This document shows, one piece after another, positions 11,529-21,664 of a DNA stretch of 32,831 nt. The notes under the pieces are model-generated. The model was not told where the DNA came from. It did no database searches and was given only the letters and a program-made list of their open reading frames with translations. How positions within the stretch are numbered: the first letter of the stretch is position 1; each line of letters opens with the position of its first letter. The position numbers were made by a program, and so were the translations under genes. The stretch spans positions 1-32,831 of the forward strand of contig JAIYCR010000047.1 of the NCBI GenBank assembly GCA_027487905.1, read 5' to 3'. The stretch is from Rubrivivax sp. (lineage in GTDB: Bacteria; Pseudomonadota; Gammaproteobacteria; Burkholderiales; Burkholderiaceae_C).

Positions 11529-11538
11529 CAGAATTCTT
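11529..11538. promoter_or_regulatory. overlapping divergent -10 elements of recG and queA
   Basis: CAGAAT on the plus strand (11529-11534) and AAGAAT on the minus strand (11538-11533) overlap in a GAATTC core. The plus box lies 6 nt before the recG ATG; the minus box would give queA a leader of roughly 45-50 nt. Symmetrical shared -10 elements are a known form of bidirectional bacterial promoter; use here is inferred. Confidence 0.42.
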
Positions 11539-11540
11539 CC

Positions 11541-13772
11541 ATGCCCCGCGCCCCGAACGCCGCCCGGAACGCCCCCCCGAAAGCCGCCGCGCCCTCCGGC
11601 CCGGCCCGGGCGCTGCAGCAGCTCGGCCTGTCGCGCGACATCGAGCGCGCGCTGCACCTGCCGCTGCGCTACGAGGACGAGACCCGCCTGAGCCCGATCG
11701 CCGACCTGCGCGACGGCCAGACCGCGCTGGTCGAGGGGCTGGTGGAGTCGGCCGGGCCGGCGGGCGGAGCGCGACGCCAGTGGGTGGTGAGCCTGAGCGA
11801 CGCCCGCTTCGGCGAGGACGACCGCAGCGACGCCGACGAGCGGCTGCAGCTGCGCTTCCTGCATGTGCACCCGGCGCATCGCCGCGCCCTGGTGAGCGGT
11901 GCGCGGGTGCGCGCCCGCGGCGAGGTGCGCGGCGGCTTCTTCGGCCGCGAGATGGTCCACCCGCAGGTGCGCGTGGTGCAACCCGACACGCCGCTGCCCC
12001 AGACGCTCACCCCGGTCTATCCCACGGTGGCAGCGCTCCCCCAGGCCTGGCTGCGCCGGGCCATCGAATCGGCGCTGCAGCGGGCCGACCTGCGCGAGAT
12101 CCTGAGCCCGGCGCACCAGGCCGTCCTGCACGCACTGCTGCCGGCCTCGCGGCACTGGCCGATGCTCGCGCAGGCGCTGCAGCAGCTGCACCACCCCAGC
12201 GCGCCGGCCGATCCCGACGCGCTGCTGGACCCTTCGCACCCCGCGCGGCAGCGGCTCAAGTTCGACGAGCTGCTCGCCCAGCAGCTCTCGCAGCTCGAGG
12301 CCCGCTCGGCCCGCTCGGCCCAGGCCGCGCCGGCGCTGGCCGACGGCGGCTCGCTGGTGCAGCGGCTTCGGCAGGCGCTGCCTTTCGCGCTCACCCCCGC
12401 ACAGGACCGCGTGGTGGCCGAGATCGCCGACGACCTCGCCCGCACGCAGCCCATGCACCGGCTGCTGCAAGGCGACGTGGGTGCGGGCAAGACGGTGGTG
12501 GCCGCGCTGGCTGCCGCCCAGGCCATCGACGCGGGCTGGCAGTGCGCGCTGATGGCGCCCACCGAGATCCTCGCGGCGCAGCATGTGAACAAGCTCGTCG
12601 CCTGGCTGCAGCCGCTGGGCGTGGGCGTGGCCTGGCTGTCGGGCAGTCGACAGGGCCGCTCGCGCGACCGCGAACGGGAACGGGTGAGGAGCGGCGAGGC
12701 ACAGCTGGTGGTGGGCACCCATGCGGTCATCGAGGCCGGCGTCGAGTTCGCGCGGCTGGGCCTGGCCATCATCGACGAGCAGCACCGCTTCGGCGTCGAG
12801 CAGCGCCTGGCGCTGCGGCGCAAGCTCGAGCAGTGCGACGGGCCGCAGCCGCTGCAGGCGCACGTGCTGGGCATGAGCGCCACGCCCATTCCCCGCACGC
12901 TGGCCATGGCGCATTTCGCCGACCTGGACGTGTCCACCATCGACACGCTGCCGCCCGGGCGCACGCCCATCGTCACCCGGCTGTTCGCCGAGTCCCGGCG
13001 CGACGCGGTGCTCGACTGCGTGCGCGCCGAGCTGGCCGCCGGGCGGCAGGCCTTCTGGGTCTGTCCGCTGGTCGAGGCGGTGGACGAAGCCGAGCCGCCG
13101 GGCGATGCGGCTCAGGGCAAAGCGGGCACCCAGCGCTCCGCAGCGGCCCGCCCCCGGCCCGGCTCGGCCGCGCGCGACCGCCTGGCCGAACTGAGCAACG
13201 CCATCGACACCCACGCGCAGCTGCAGCAGGCGCTGGCCGGCGTGGGCGTGGGCCTGCTGCACGGGCGGCTGCCCGCCCGCGAGAAGGCCGCGGTGATGGC
13301 CGAATTCGCCGCGGGGCGGCTGGCGGTGCTGGTGGCCACCACCGTCATCGAGGTGGGCGTGGACGTCCCCAACGCCAGCGTGATGGTCATCGAGCATGCC
13401 GAGCGCTTCGGGCTTGCCCAGCTGCACCAGTTGCGCGGCCGCGTGGGCCGAGGCGCCGCGGCCAGCGTGTGCGCGCTGCTCTATGGCCAGCCGCTGTCGG
13501 CCATCGCCCGCGAGCGGCTGAAGGTGATGGCCGCCACCACCGACGGCTTCGAGATCGCCCGCCGCGACCTGGAACTGCGCGGCCCGGGCGAGGTGCTGGG
13601 CGCCCGGCAGTCCGGGGCGGCGCTGATGCGCTTTGCCGACATCGTCGAAGACGAGGCGATGATCGAGCCCGCCCGCGAGCTCGCCCGGCGGCTGTGGCTC
13701 GAAGACCCGGCGGCCGCGCGCCGCCAGGTCGACCGGCTGCGCGGCGGAAAATCGGACTACCTGAACGCCTGA
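11541..13772 (+). CDS. recG: ATP-dependent DNA helicase RecG
   Basis: 743 aa, slightly longer than the typical 690. RecG regresses stalled replication forks and processes branched DNA. The N-terminal wedge/OB domain covers about residues 20-250. Helicase motif I GDVGAGKT is at 311-318, motif II DEQH at 412-415, motif [14 protein letters not shown] follows, and the C-terminal helicase half has [23 protein letters not shown], the [12 protein letters not shown] motif VI and the RecG ending [10 protein letters not shown] low-complexity insert (about residues 515-550) between [12 protein letters not shown] and the next motif accounts for much of the extra length. Translation starts 6 nt after a -10-like box. 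oxyR follows after 63 bp. Confidence 0.97.
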   Translation: MPRAPNAARNAPPKAAAPSGPARALQQLGLSRDIERALHLPLRYEDETRLSPIADLRDGQTALVEGLVESAGPAGGARRQWVVSLSDARFGEDDRSDADERLQLRFLHVHPAHRRALVSGARVRARGEVRGGFFGREMVHPQVRVVQPDTPLPQTLTPVYPTVAALPQAWLRRAIESALQRADLREILSPAHQAVLHALLPASRHWPMLAQALQQLHHPSAPADPDALLDPSHPARQRLKFDELLAQQLSQLEARSARSAQAAPALADGGSLVQRLRQALPFALTPAQDRVVAEIADDLARTQPMHRLLQGDVGAGKTVVAALAAAQAIDAGWQCALMAPTEILAAQHVNKLVAWLQPLGVGVAWLSGSRQGRSRDRERERVRSGEAQLVVGTHAVIEAGVEFARLGLAIIDEQHRFGVEQRLALRRKLEQCDGPQPLQAHVLGMSATPIPRTLAMAHFADLDVSTIDTLPPGRTPIVTRLFAESRRDAVLDCVRAELAAGRQAFWVCPLVEAVDEAEPPGDAAQGKAGTQRSAAARPRPGSAARDRLAELSNAIDTHAQLQQALAGVGVGLLHGRLPAREKAAVMAEFAAGRLAVLVATTVIEVGVDVPNASVMVIEHAERFGLAQLHQLRGRVGRGAAASVCALLYGQPLSAIARERLKVMAATTDGFEIARRDLELRGPGEVLGARQSGAALMRFADIVEDEAMIEPARELARRLWLEDPAAARRQVDRLRGGKSDYLNA

Positions 13773-13835
13773 GGTGACCCCGACGCGCAAGCGGCTACCC
13801 TCGCGCTGCGTTTCGTCTCCAGGACGTCTGCCACC

Positions 13836-14756
13836 ATGACCCTCACCGAGCTGCGCTACATCGTTGCGGTCGCCCGCGAGAAGCACTTCGGCCGCGCGGC
13901 CGAAGCCTGCTTCGTGTCCCAGCCCACGCTGTCGGTGGCCATCAAGAAGCTTGAGGACGAGCTGGACGTGAAGATCTTCGAGCGCGGCAGCAGCGAGGTG
14001 AGCGTGACGCCGCTGGGCGAGGCCATCGTGCGCCAGGCGCAGTCGGTCATCGAGCAGGCGCAGGCCATCAAGGAGATCGCCAAGCGCGGCAAGGACCCGC
14101 TGAACGGCGCGCTGCGCCTGGGGATCATCTACACCATCGGCCCCTACCTGCTGCCCGACCTGGTGCGCAACGCCATCGACCTCACGCCGCAGATGCCGCT
14201 GATGCTGCAGGAGAACTTCACCGTGCGCCTGGTGGAGATGCTGCGCACCGGAGAGCTGGACTGCGCGGTGATGGCCGAGCCCTTCGCCGACGCCGGGCTG
14301 GCCTCGGCGGCCCTCTACGACGAGCCCTTCATGGTGGCGGTGCCGGCCACGCACCCGCTGGCCACGCGCAGCAGCATCTCGGCCGAGGCGCTCAAGCGCG
14401 AGACCATGCTGCTGCTCGGCGCGGGCCACTGCTTTCGCGACCACGTGCTGGAGGTCTGCCCGGAATACGCCCGCTTCTCCAGCGACGCCGAGGGCATCCG
14501 CAAGAGCTTCGAAGGCTCGTCGCTGGAAACCATCAAGCACATGGTCGCCTCGGGCATGGGCATCACCGTGGTGCCCCGCCTGAGCGTGCCCGCCGAGCGA
14601 GAGCGCCACGTGGTCTACCTGCCCTTCGACGCCCCGGTGCCGCGCCGCCGCGTGGTGCTGGCCTGGCGGCGCAGCTTCCCGCGCTACGAGGCCATCGCCG
14701 CGCTGCGCAACGCCATCTACGCCTGCGAATTGCCGGGCGTTGAACGGCTGAGCTGA
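13836..14756 (+). CDS. oxyR: hydrogen peroxide-sensing LysR regulator OxyR
   Basis: 306 aa. The N-terminal LysR helix-turn-helix covers residues 1-60 (LTELRYIVAVAREKHFGRAA ... SQPTLSVAIKKLE). The effector domain has the redox pair Cys199 and Cys208 in GHCFRDHVLEVC, the same positions and spacing as E. coli OxyR, which identifies it as the peroxide sensor rather than a generic LysR protein. It activates antioxidant genes when the pair oxidises. It lies between recG and dps on the same strand; dps is a classic OxyR target. The end of the gene is inside a 13-bp tandem repeat that includes its stop codon. Confidence 0.96.
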   Translation: MTLTELRYIVAVAREKHFGRAAEACFVSQPTLSVAIKKLEDELDVKIFERGSSEVSVTPLGEAIVRQAQSVIEQAQAIKEIAKRGKDPLNGALRLGIIYTIGPYLLPDLVRNAIDLTPQMPLMLQENFTVRLVEMLRTGELDCAVMAEPFADAGLASAALYDEPFMVAVPATHPLATRSSISAEALKRETMLLLGAGHCFRDHVLEVCPEYARFSSDAEGIRKSFEGSSLETIKHMVASGMGITVVPRLSVPAERERHVVYLPFDAPVPRRRVVLAWRRSFPRYEAIAALRNAIYACELPGVERLS

Positions 14757-14790
14757 ATGGCCGGGCTGAAAGGCCGAGCTGAACGGCCCG
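14739..14790. repeat. four tandem 13-bp repeats spanning the oxyR stop codon
   Basis: Units at 14739-14751, 14752-14764, 14765-14777 and 14778-14790 follow the pattern GCTGAANGGCCGR; the first is the most diverged. The oxyR TGA (14754-14756) lies in the second unit. As every unit carries a TGA and the period is not a multiple of three, copy changes downstream would not alter OxyR. Confidence 0.85.
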
Positions 14791-14840
14791 GCGAAGATTC
14801 CTTCCCTCACCCAGCTTTTCCCCACCTGAAAGGACATTTC

Positions 14841-15374
14841 ATGGCGAAGAACAAGTCATCGCGCAGCGTGGTCGTGGCCAGCGGCACCGGCACCGGCGTG
14901 GCCATCGACATCGGCATCTCGCAGGACCACCGCAGCGCCATCGCCGGCGGGCTGTCGCGGCTCTTGGCCGACACCTACACGCTCTACCTCACGACCCACA
15001 ACTTCCACTGGAACGTGACCGGGCCGATGTTCAACACGCTGCACACGATGTTCATGGCGCAGTACACCGAGCTGTGGACGGCGGTGGATCCGATCGCCGA
15101 GCGCATCCGCGCACTGGGCCACCCGGCGCCGGGCTCCTACGCCCAGTTCGGCGCGTTGACGTCCTTGCCCGATGCGCCGGCCGAGCCGCCCAAGGCCTTC
15201 AAGATGGTGAAGATCCTGGTGGAGGGGCACGAGGCGGTGGCGCGCACCGCCCGCGGCCTCTTCCCGCTGGCCGACGAGGCCAACGACCAGCCCACCGCGG
15301 ACCTGCTCACCCAGCGCCTGGACATCCACGAGAAGACCGCGTGGATGCTGCGCTCGCTGCTCGACGAGCAGTGA
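14841..15374 (+). CDS. dps: Dps-family DNA-binding ferritin-like protein
   Basis: 177 aa. Dps dodecamers oxidise and store iron with H2O2 and protect DNA in the nucleoid. The intersubunit ferroxidase signature is clear: [11 protein letters not shown] with conserved His, [13 protein letters not shown], and [11 protein letters not shown] supplying Asp and Glu ligands. The N-terminal 25 residues contain a Lys/Arg-containing flexible tail (MAKNKSSRS), as used for DNA binding. A strong Shine-Dalgarno (GAAAGGA, 14828-14834) fixes the start at 14841. Its position 84 bp after oxyR suggests peroxide-responsive expression; a canonical OxyR site was not recognised by eye. Confidence 0.95.
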   Translation: MAKNKSSRSVVVASGTGTGVAIDIGISQDHRSAIAGGLSRLLADTYTLYLTTHNFHWNVTGPMFNTLHTMFMAQYTELWTAVDPIAERIRALGHPAPGSYAQFGALTSLPDAPAEPPKAFKMVKILVEGHEAVARTARGLFPLADEANDQPTADLLTQRLDIHEKTAWMLRSLLDEQ

Positions 15375-15380
15375 AGCCGT

Positions 15381-15398
15381 GACCCGCCGCGGCGGGTC
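15381..15398. terminator. perfect GC-rich palindrome between convergent dps and lectin-like genes
   Basis: GACCCGCCGCGGCGGGTC is an 18-bp perfect palindrome that can form a 7-bp stem with a CGCG loop, 6 nt after the dps stop and 10 nt beyond the opposing gene's stop. No T-run is present, so it may act as a bidirectional transcript end or 3' stabiliser. Confidence 0.5.
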
Positions 15399-15407
15399 GC
15401 CGCCCGC

Positions 15408-16157
15408 CTACGGCTTGTCGGCCGCGAAGCAGTAGAAGAGCCCGGCACCGCCCGTGCGGCGCAGCGCGTCCTGGCTGCAGCCCACGGTGGCGTGCGAGGA
15501 ATTCCACGACACCGCCCAGGGCTCGGGCACGAGGCCGATGCGGTCGTGGTGGCCCACGATGGCCGAGCCTTCGTCGCTGCTTGTCCACCCCTGGCAGGTG
15601 GTGTCGGTGGCGGGCGAGGATGCGGTGCCATCCAGGCGCGAGCCGGTCAGGATGTCGTGCTGGTTGGGCATGTCGCCCCGGCCCTTGATGGGCTGACCCC
15701 GCTCGTCCAGCGCGGTGGCCTTGGTGAGGTTGTTGCCCGCGCCGTGCAGCTCGGCCACGTTGCGCGCGATGAGTTCGCCCTTGGCGTTGTACCAGGGGCC
15801 TGTGCCGATGCGGTCGCGCGCGTGCACCGAAGGCTCGGCCGGCTGCAGCGGCGTGGCCGCCCGGCCGGGCAGGCTCAGGTAGGCCCGCCAGTTGCGGTCG
15901 CCCTGGCCCACGGTGGCGGCCAGCAACCGGCAGTGGCCATCGGCGCCTTCGAGGCCGCCGAGGTCTCCGCCGCTGCCCACGCCGGCGCTGGTAACGAAGA
16001 AGCCCATGCGCGGCGGGCCGGTGAGCGTGGCGCAGGCGCCCAGCAGCGTGAGCGACGCGATCGCCGCGGCAGCGAGGCTTCGACGGGCGAAGCGAGGGCG
16101 TCGCCGCGTGGACGGGTCGGCGGCATGGGAGCGCGGGGTGGCTTGGATCGGGGTCAA
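15408..16157 (-). CDS. endostatin/C-type-lectin-like lipoprotein
   Basis: 249 aa. After a long Arg-rich n-region comes a hydrophobic stretch and a lipobox LGAC with Cys42, so it is probably an outer-membrane or periplasmic lipoprotein. The rest is a single domain (about 50-249) with Cys66-type and C-terminal cysteines and motifs GFFVTSAGVGSGGDLGGLEG, WRAYLS, RIGTGPWYNAKGELIA, DILTGSRLDGT, WNSSHATVGCS and GGAGLFYCFA, a pattern I associate with bacterial endostatin-like/lectin-like proteins. Ligand and role are unknown. The start is a TTG, chosen because a strong GGAGGAG lies just upstream and no ATG is suitable. Confidence 0.68.
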   Translation of the reverse strand: MTPIQATPRSHAADPSTRRRPRFARRSLAAAAIASLTLLGACATLTGPPRMGFFVTSAGVGSGGDLGGLEGADGHCRLLAATVGQGDRNWRAYLSLPGRAATPLQPAEPSVHARDRIGTGPWYNAKGELIARNVAELHGAGNNLTKATALDERGQPIKGRGDMPNQHDILTGSRLDGTASSPATDTTCQGWTSSDEGSAIVGHHDRIGLVPEPWAVSWNSSHATVGCSQDALRRTGGAGLFYCFAADKP

Positions 16158-16162
16158 GGCGG

Positions 16163-16170
16163 TCTCCTCC
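16163..16170 (-). promoter_or_regulatory. strong Shine-Dalgarno fixing a TTG start
   Basis: GGAGGAGA on the minus strand ends 5 nt before the TTG at 16157. It is the best ribosome-binding site in the window and decides the start of the lectin-like lipoprotein gene. Confidence 0.75.
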
Positions 16171-16371
16171 GGAAGTGTTGTTCCGCGATGGTGACGTCAA
16201 ACCCGGCAGCCGCCTCTTCGTGTCTTCCCGTGCCAGCCCCCGGCACCGCGCCGGCAGCGCCCGCGGCTTCATGGCCGGCCCCGGGCGACAATGCAAGGCT
16301 TTTGCGCGCCCCGGCTCCACGCCGCCCGGCCGAGCGCAGCGGCGCCCCGCCGATCACCCCCCGCCCCACCC

Positions 16372-18003
<1,632 letters not shown>

Positions 18004-18142
18004 GCGGCGCCGCAGCAGGCGGGCTGGGCTGGGCTGGGATGGCAGGGATGTCGCCACGATCCCCAAGATGCCCACCCATGATCGCCCCGATTGCGCGGCG
18101 ATCGCCCGATTTCTCCGGTGAGCGGGCCCATCGGGCCGCCGG

Positions 18143-18148
18143 TTGAAT
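18143..18148 (+). promoter_or_regulatory. -10-like hexamer (TTGAAT) 7 nt before the TPR gene
   Basis: TTGAAT (4/6 to TATAAT) ends 7 nt before the ATG at 18156, compatible with a leaderless transcript. A weak purine stretch (CAGGG) also lies in the spacer, so ribosome binding is not excluded. Confidence 0.27.
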
Positions 18149-18155
18149 CCAGGGC

Positions 18156-18698
18156 ATGCCTTCGAACCCTGGCCCGTCCTTGCCGCAGCGGCGCCCGATG
18201 CCGTGGCCGGCCCGCCTGGCCTGCGCGGTCAGTCTGTGCCTGGGCACTGCGTGCGCCACCGGGCCCGAGCCGGCCTCGGGGCTGCCGCCGGGCGCCGGGC
18301 TGGACGCGCCCACGCTTTCGGCGCTGCCAGCCGGTGGGGGGGCGGTCGTCGATGCGCCCGGGCCCTCGGCTCGCACGGTGTCGATGGCCCACGAACTGGG
18401 CCAGGCCGCGCTGCGCGAGCGGCGCTTCGACGACGCAGCGGCCTGGTTCGCACGGGCTGCGGACGCCAACCCGGGCCTGGCGGAGGCCTACAACGGCGCG
18501 GTGCTCGCGCTGGTCGCCAGCGGCCGCACCGAAGAGGCGCAGGGCTGGCTGCAGCGGGCCGAGGAGCGCTCGCTTCAGACGCTGGACCTGCAGGCCAACC
18601 GCCAGTGGCTGCGCGTCGCGCAGGCGCATCGAGCAGGCTCGGCCCAGAAAACCCCGCCGATGCAGGCCGCGGCCGGCGAGTCGGGGCGGGACCGATAG
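18156..18698 (+). CDS. putative secreted TPR-repeat protein
   Basis: 180 aa. The N-terminus has a signal-like segment (PARLACAVSLCLG, residues 18-30) followed by Cys33 in GTAC, an imperfect lipobox, so lipoprotein status is uncertain; an internal ATG (Met15) would give a more compact signal. After a Pro/Gly/Ala-rich linker, residues about 75-145 hold two TPR-like helical hairpins (ELGQAALRERRFDDAAAWFARAADANP; AEAYNGAVLALVASGRTEEA) typical of protein-protein scaffolds. The partner is unknown. Its convergent neighbour is the TerB-like gene, separated by a hairpin. Confidence 0.7.
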   Translation: MPSNPGPSLPQRRPMPWPARLACAVSLCLGTACATGPEPASGLPPGAGLDAPTLSALPAGGGAVVDAPGPSARTVSMAHELGQAALRERRFDDAAAWFARAADANPGLAEAYNGAVLALVASGRTEEAQGWLQRAEERSLQTLDLQANRQWLRVAQAHRAGSAQKTPPMQAAAGESGRDR

Positions 18699-18717
18699 GG
18701 CGGCAAGGCACAACCCT

Positions 18718-18734
18718 CACCCGGTAAACGGGTG
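18718..18734. terminator. hairpin between convergent TPR and TerB-like genes
   Basis: CACCCG-GTAAA-CGGGTG forms a perfect 6-bp stem with a 5-nt loop in the 54-bp gap between the two stops. No T-run; a bidirectional role is possible. Confidence 0.42.
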
Positions 18735-18752
18735 CGGGCTGCGCCCCGACCT

Positions 18753-19214
18753 TCAAGCGCCCGGGGCCGCCACCAGCACCGGCACCGGGTCGGCGCGGAT
18801 GGCGCCGGCCACGTCACTGCGAGACACGCGCCAGCGCATCAGCATGTGCTCGTAGACCAGGCGCTCGGCCGGGCTCACCGCGCCATCGGCGGTGATCACG
18901 CCGGCCACCAGGCGGCACACCAGCAGGCGATCGGCCGGGTTGCGCACCCGGGCGAGCACGTCGTCGAGCAGCTGGGTGTCCGACAGGCTCAGCCAGGCCT
19001 TGTCGCGCAGGCGCCCGTCGAGCGCCTCCTTCATGTCGTCGGCCAGGCGCCGGAACGCCGGCTCGGGCACGCCCAGGCGTCGCCAGGCGTCCAGCCGGGA
19101 GAGGAGTTCGAGCTCGCGCTCGTCGATGGCGTCGTCGGCGGCGAGCGCCAGGACGACGGCACGGGCCAGGGCCTCGCTGGCGAGGGTTTCGGGGGGCGTG
19201 CTGTTGGGGGGCAT
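18753..19214 (-). CDS. TerB-like (tellurite-resistance-type) protein
   Basis: 153 aa, all-helical. It resembles TerB/DUF533-type domains: acidic repeats [18 protein letters not shown] (about residues 26-43) and [20 protein letters not shown] (about 112-131), where D-x-x-I/V-x-x-x-E motifs form the family's metal-binding pair. No other ter genes are nearby, so tellurite resistance should not be assumed. The start at 19214 is set by an AGGGAGA Shine-Dalgarno; a longer frame to 19331 has a Pro/Arg-rich, unconvincing extension. Divergent from ubiA. Confidence 0.72.
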   Translation of the reverse strand: MPPNSTPPETLASEALARAVVLALAADDAIDERELELLSRLDAWRRLGVPEPAFRRLADDMKEALDGRLRDKAWLSLSDTQLLDDVLARVRNPADRLLVCRLVAGVITADGAVSPAERLVYEHMLMRWRVSRSDVAGAIRADPVPVLVAAPGA

Positions 19215-19350
19215 CGGGGTCTCCCTGGGGCGCGGGGGCGGGGACTGGACGGGCGGAGTACCGGACTCTCGGAGCAGCGCGGCGGTCCACGGCACACACG
19301 CTCGCCCCTCGGACGACCGATCCCGGGGCAAAGTTCCTGCCCGGCAAAGG

Positions 19351-19356
19351 AATAAT
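19351..19356 (+). promoter_or_regulatory. -10-like hexamer (AATAAT) 7 nt before the ubiA start
   Basis: AATAAT (5/6 to TATAAT) in an otherwise GC-rich region ends 7 nt before the GTG at 19364, and no Shine-Dalgarno lies between. It is one of the clearest leaderless-type arrangements in the window. Confidence 0.42.
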
Positions 19357-19363
19357 CTCCGCC

Positions 19364-20281
19364 GTGCATGCCCTCGCCTTTCCCGCCCGCGTGAGCCTGT
19401 GGCTGGACCTCATCCGCTGGGACCGCCCGGCCGGCTGGCTGCTGCTGCTGTGGCCCACGCTGTCGGCGCTGTGGATGGCCGCGGGCGGCTTTCCGGGGTG
19501 GCACCTGGTCGCGGTGTTCACCGCCGGCACCATCCTGATGCGCAGCGCCGGCTGCTGCGTGAACGACGTGGCCGACCGCGAGTTCGACCGCCATGTCGAG
19601 CGCACGGCGCGCCGCCCGGTCACGCGCGGTGCCATCGGCGTGCGCGAGGCGCTGCTGCTCGGTGCGGTCCTCGCGCTGGCGGCCTTCGCGCTGGTGCTCA
19701 CCACCAACCCGCCGACCATTGCGCTGTCCTTTGCCGCGCTCGCCGTGGCCGTGGCCTATCCCTATGCCAAGCGCTTCGTGTCCATGCCGCAGGCGGTGCT
19801 GGGCGTGGCCTTCAGCTTCGGCATCCCCATGGCCTTCGCCGCCGTCCGGGGCGAGGGGCTCGCGCTGGGTGCCGCAGCACTCGCCCAGGCCGTGCCCTGG
19901 CCAGCCTGGGCGCTGCTGGTGTCCAACCTGTTCTGGGTGCTGGCCTATGACACCGAGTACGCAATGGTCGACCGCAACGACGACCTGAAGATCGGCATCC
20001 GCACCTCGGCCATCACGCTGGGCCGCCACGACGTGGCCGCGGTCATGGCCTTCTACGCGCTGCACCTGGCGAGCTGGACGCTGCTGGGGCTGCTGCTCGG
20101 CTTCGGCTGGGGCCTGCTGCTGGGGGTGGCCGCCGCAGCGGCCCAGGCCGCCTGGCACCACCGGCTGATCCGCCAGCGCGAGCGCGAGGGCTGCTTCCGG
20201 GCCTTCCGGCTGAACCACTGGCTGGGTTTCGCGCTCTTCGCCGGCGTGGCTCTCGAATCGGCGGTGCGCTCGGTGCCCTGA
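19364..20281 (+). CDS. ubiA: 4-hydroxybenzoate polyprenyltransferase
   Basis: 305 aa from a GTG start. This inner-membrane prenyltransferase attaches the polyprenyl tail to 4-hydroxybenzoate in ubiquinone synthesis. The first Mg2+/diphosphate motif is NDVADREFD (residues 67-75) and the second is [12 protein letters not shown] (from about 196); eight or nine hydrophobic helices are evident, and [15 protein letters not shown] is the family's N-terminal signature. The -10-like box 7 nt upstream and lack of a ribosome site suggest a leaderless message. chorismate lyase (ubiC) is not adjacent. Confidence 0.95.
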   Translation: MHALAFPARVSLWLDLIRWDRPAGWLLLLWPTLSALWMAAGGFPGWHLVAVFTAGTILMRSAGCCVNDVADREFDRHVERTARRPVTRGAIGVREALLLGAVLALAAFALVLTTNPPTIALSFAALAVAVAYPYAKRFVSMPQAVLGVAFSFGIPMAFAAVRGEGLALGAAALAQAVPWPAWALLVSNLFWVLAYDTEYAMVDRNDDLKIGIRTSAITLGRHDVAAVMAFYALHLASWTLLGLLLGFGWGLLLGVAAAAAQAAWHHRLIRQREREGCFRAFRLNHWLGFALFAGVALESAVRSVP

Positions 20282-20308
20282 GCGCCCGCCCCCCTTGCGC
20301 CCGCCGGC

Positions 20309-21592
20309 TCAGGGATACAGCCCGCGTTCGGCCCGCGCCTGCAGGATGCGCTCGCAGGCCACCGCGAAGGCGGCCGTTCGCAGCGTGATGCGGTGCTGGT
20401 CGGCGGTGTCCCAGATGCGGCGCAGTGCGCCCACCATGATCTTGTCCAGGCGCAGGTTGATCTCGTCCTCGGTCCAGAAGAAGGACGAGAAGTCCTGCAC
20501 CCATTCGAAGTAGCTCACCGTGACGCCGCCGGCGTTGCAGATGACGTCGGGCACGACGAGCACGCCGCGCTCGGCCAGCGCATCGTCCGCATCGGGCAGC
20601 GTGGGGCCGTTGGCGCCCTCCAGCACCAGTCGCGCGTGCAGCCGGTTCGCCCGGGCCAGCGTGATCTGCCCCTCCAGCGCCGCGGGAATGAGGATGTCGC
20701 AGGGCAGGTCCCAGAAGGCCTCGGCATCGGCCGGCTCGCCGCCGGTGAAGCCGCCCACGCCGCCGCGCTCGCGCACCCAGGCGGTGAGATCGGCCAGGTC
20801 GAAGCCGCCGTCGTTGACGACCGTGCCGCTGTGGTCCTGCACCGCGACGATGCGCGCGCCGGCCTGGCCGAAGAGTTCGGCCGCCGAGGAACCCACGTTG
20901 CCGAAGCCCTGCACCGCCACGCGGGCGCCCTGCAGCTCCAGCCCGATGCGCCGGGCCGCCTCGCGGCCGGTGACGAACACGCCGCGCCCGGTGGCCTTCA
21001 CCCGCCCCAGGCTGCCGCCCAGGTTCACCGGCTTGCCGGTGACCACGCCCGTGGCCGTGGCCCCGATGTTCATCGAGTAGGTGTCCATCATCCAGGCCAT
21101 GATCTGGCCGTTGGTGTTGACGTCCGGGGCCGGGATGTCCTGGTGCGGTCCGATGATGATGCCGATCTCGCTGGTGTAGCGGCGGGTGAGCTTCTCCAGT
21201 TCCTTCAGCGACAGCCGCCCCGGGTCCACCCGCACGCCGCCCTTGGCGCCGCCGAAGGGCAGGTTCACCGCGGCGTTCTTGATGCTCATCCAGGCCGCCA
21301 GCGCCATCACCTCCTCCAGCGTGACGTCCGGGTGGTAGCGCACGCCGCCCTTGCCCGGCCCGCGGGTGAGGCTGTGCTGCACGCGGAAGCCCTCGAAGTG
21401 CTCGATGCGCCCGTCGTCCATCTCGATGGGAATGTCCACCACCAGCGAGCGCTTGGGCCGCTTGAGCGTCTCGGCCCAGCGCGACAGCGGCCCCAGGTAG
21501 GGCAGCACCCGCTCGACCTGGGCGATGTAGGTTTCCCAGGGGCTGCCGGGCTGGGACGGCGCGTAGGAGAGGAAGGGGTCGGGATGGGGCAT
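20309..21592 (-). CDS. gdhA: Glu/Leu/Phe/Val family dehydrogenase, probably glutamate dehydrogenase
   Basis: 427 aa, the size of hexameric NAD-type glutamate dehydrogenases (GudB/RocG class). It interconverts glutamate and 2-oxoglutarate + ammonia. The catalytic Lys motif [13 protein letters not shown] and the preceding [11 protein letters not shown] are clear; the Rossmann domain has [15 protein letters not shown]. Substrate preference cannot be proven from sequence, but the fold, length and housekeeping context favour glutamate. It lies 72 bp downstream of proC on the same strand with a strong hairpin between, so expression may be partly uncoupled. Confidence 0.9.
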   Translation of the reverse strand: MPHPDPFLSYAPSQPGSPWETYIAQVERVLPYLGPLSRWAETLKRPKRSLVVDIPIEMDDGRIEHFEGFRVQHSLTRGPGKGGVRYHPDVTLEEVMALAAWMSIKNAAVNLPFGGAKGGVRVDPGRLSLKELEKLTRRYTSEIGIIIGPHQDIPAPDVNTNGQIMAWMMDTYSMNIGATATGVVTGKPVNLGGSLGRVKATGRGVFVTGREAARRIGLELQGARVAVQGFGNVGSSAAELFGQAGARIVAVQDHSGTVVNDGGFDLADLTAWVRERGGVGGFTGGEPADAEAFWDLPCDILIPAALEGQITLARANRLHARLVLEGANGPTLPDADDALAERGVLVVPDVICNAGGVTVSYFEWVQDFSSFFWTEDEINLRLDKIMVGALRRIWDTADQHRITLRTAAFAVACERILQARAERGLYP

Positions 21593-21609
21593 GGCGGCTC
21601 TTCGTTGAA

Positions 21610-21634
21610 GGCCGCCGCCTCGTGGACGGCGGCC
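21610..21634 (-). terminator. strong hairpin in the proC-gdhA gap
   Basis: GGCCGCCG and CGGCGGCC form a perfect 8-bp stem around a 9-nt loop between the proC stop and the glutamate dehydrogenase start. It could attenuate read-through or stabilise the proC 3' end. No T-run is seen. Confidence 0.42.
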
Positions 21635-21664
21635 GGGACCGGCTGCCGCCCGGGTCGGGACGGT

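Noticed and set aside
13773-13835. Canonical OxyR or other operator upstream of oxyR
   Set aside because: No ATAG-type spaced repeats or convincing dyad were recognised by eye.
18021-18035. Three tandem GGGCT units after prfC
   Set aside because: Too short and low-complexity to interpret.
18753-19214. Tellurite-resistance locus
   Set aside because: Only one TerB-like domain is present, with no terA, terC, terD or terE nearby.
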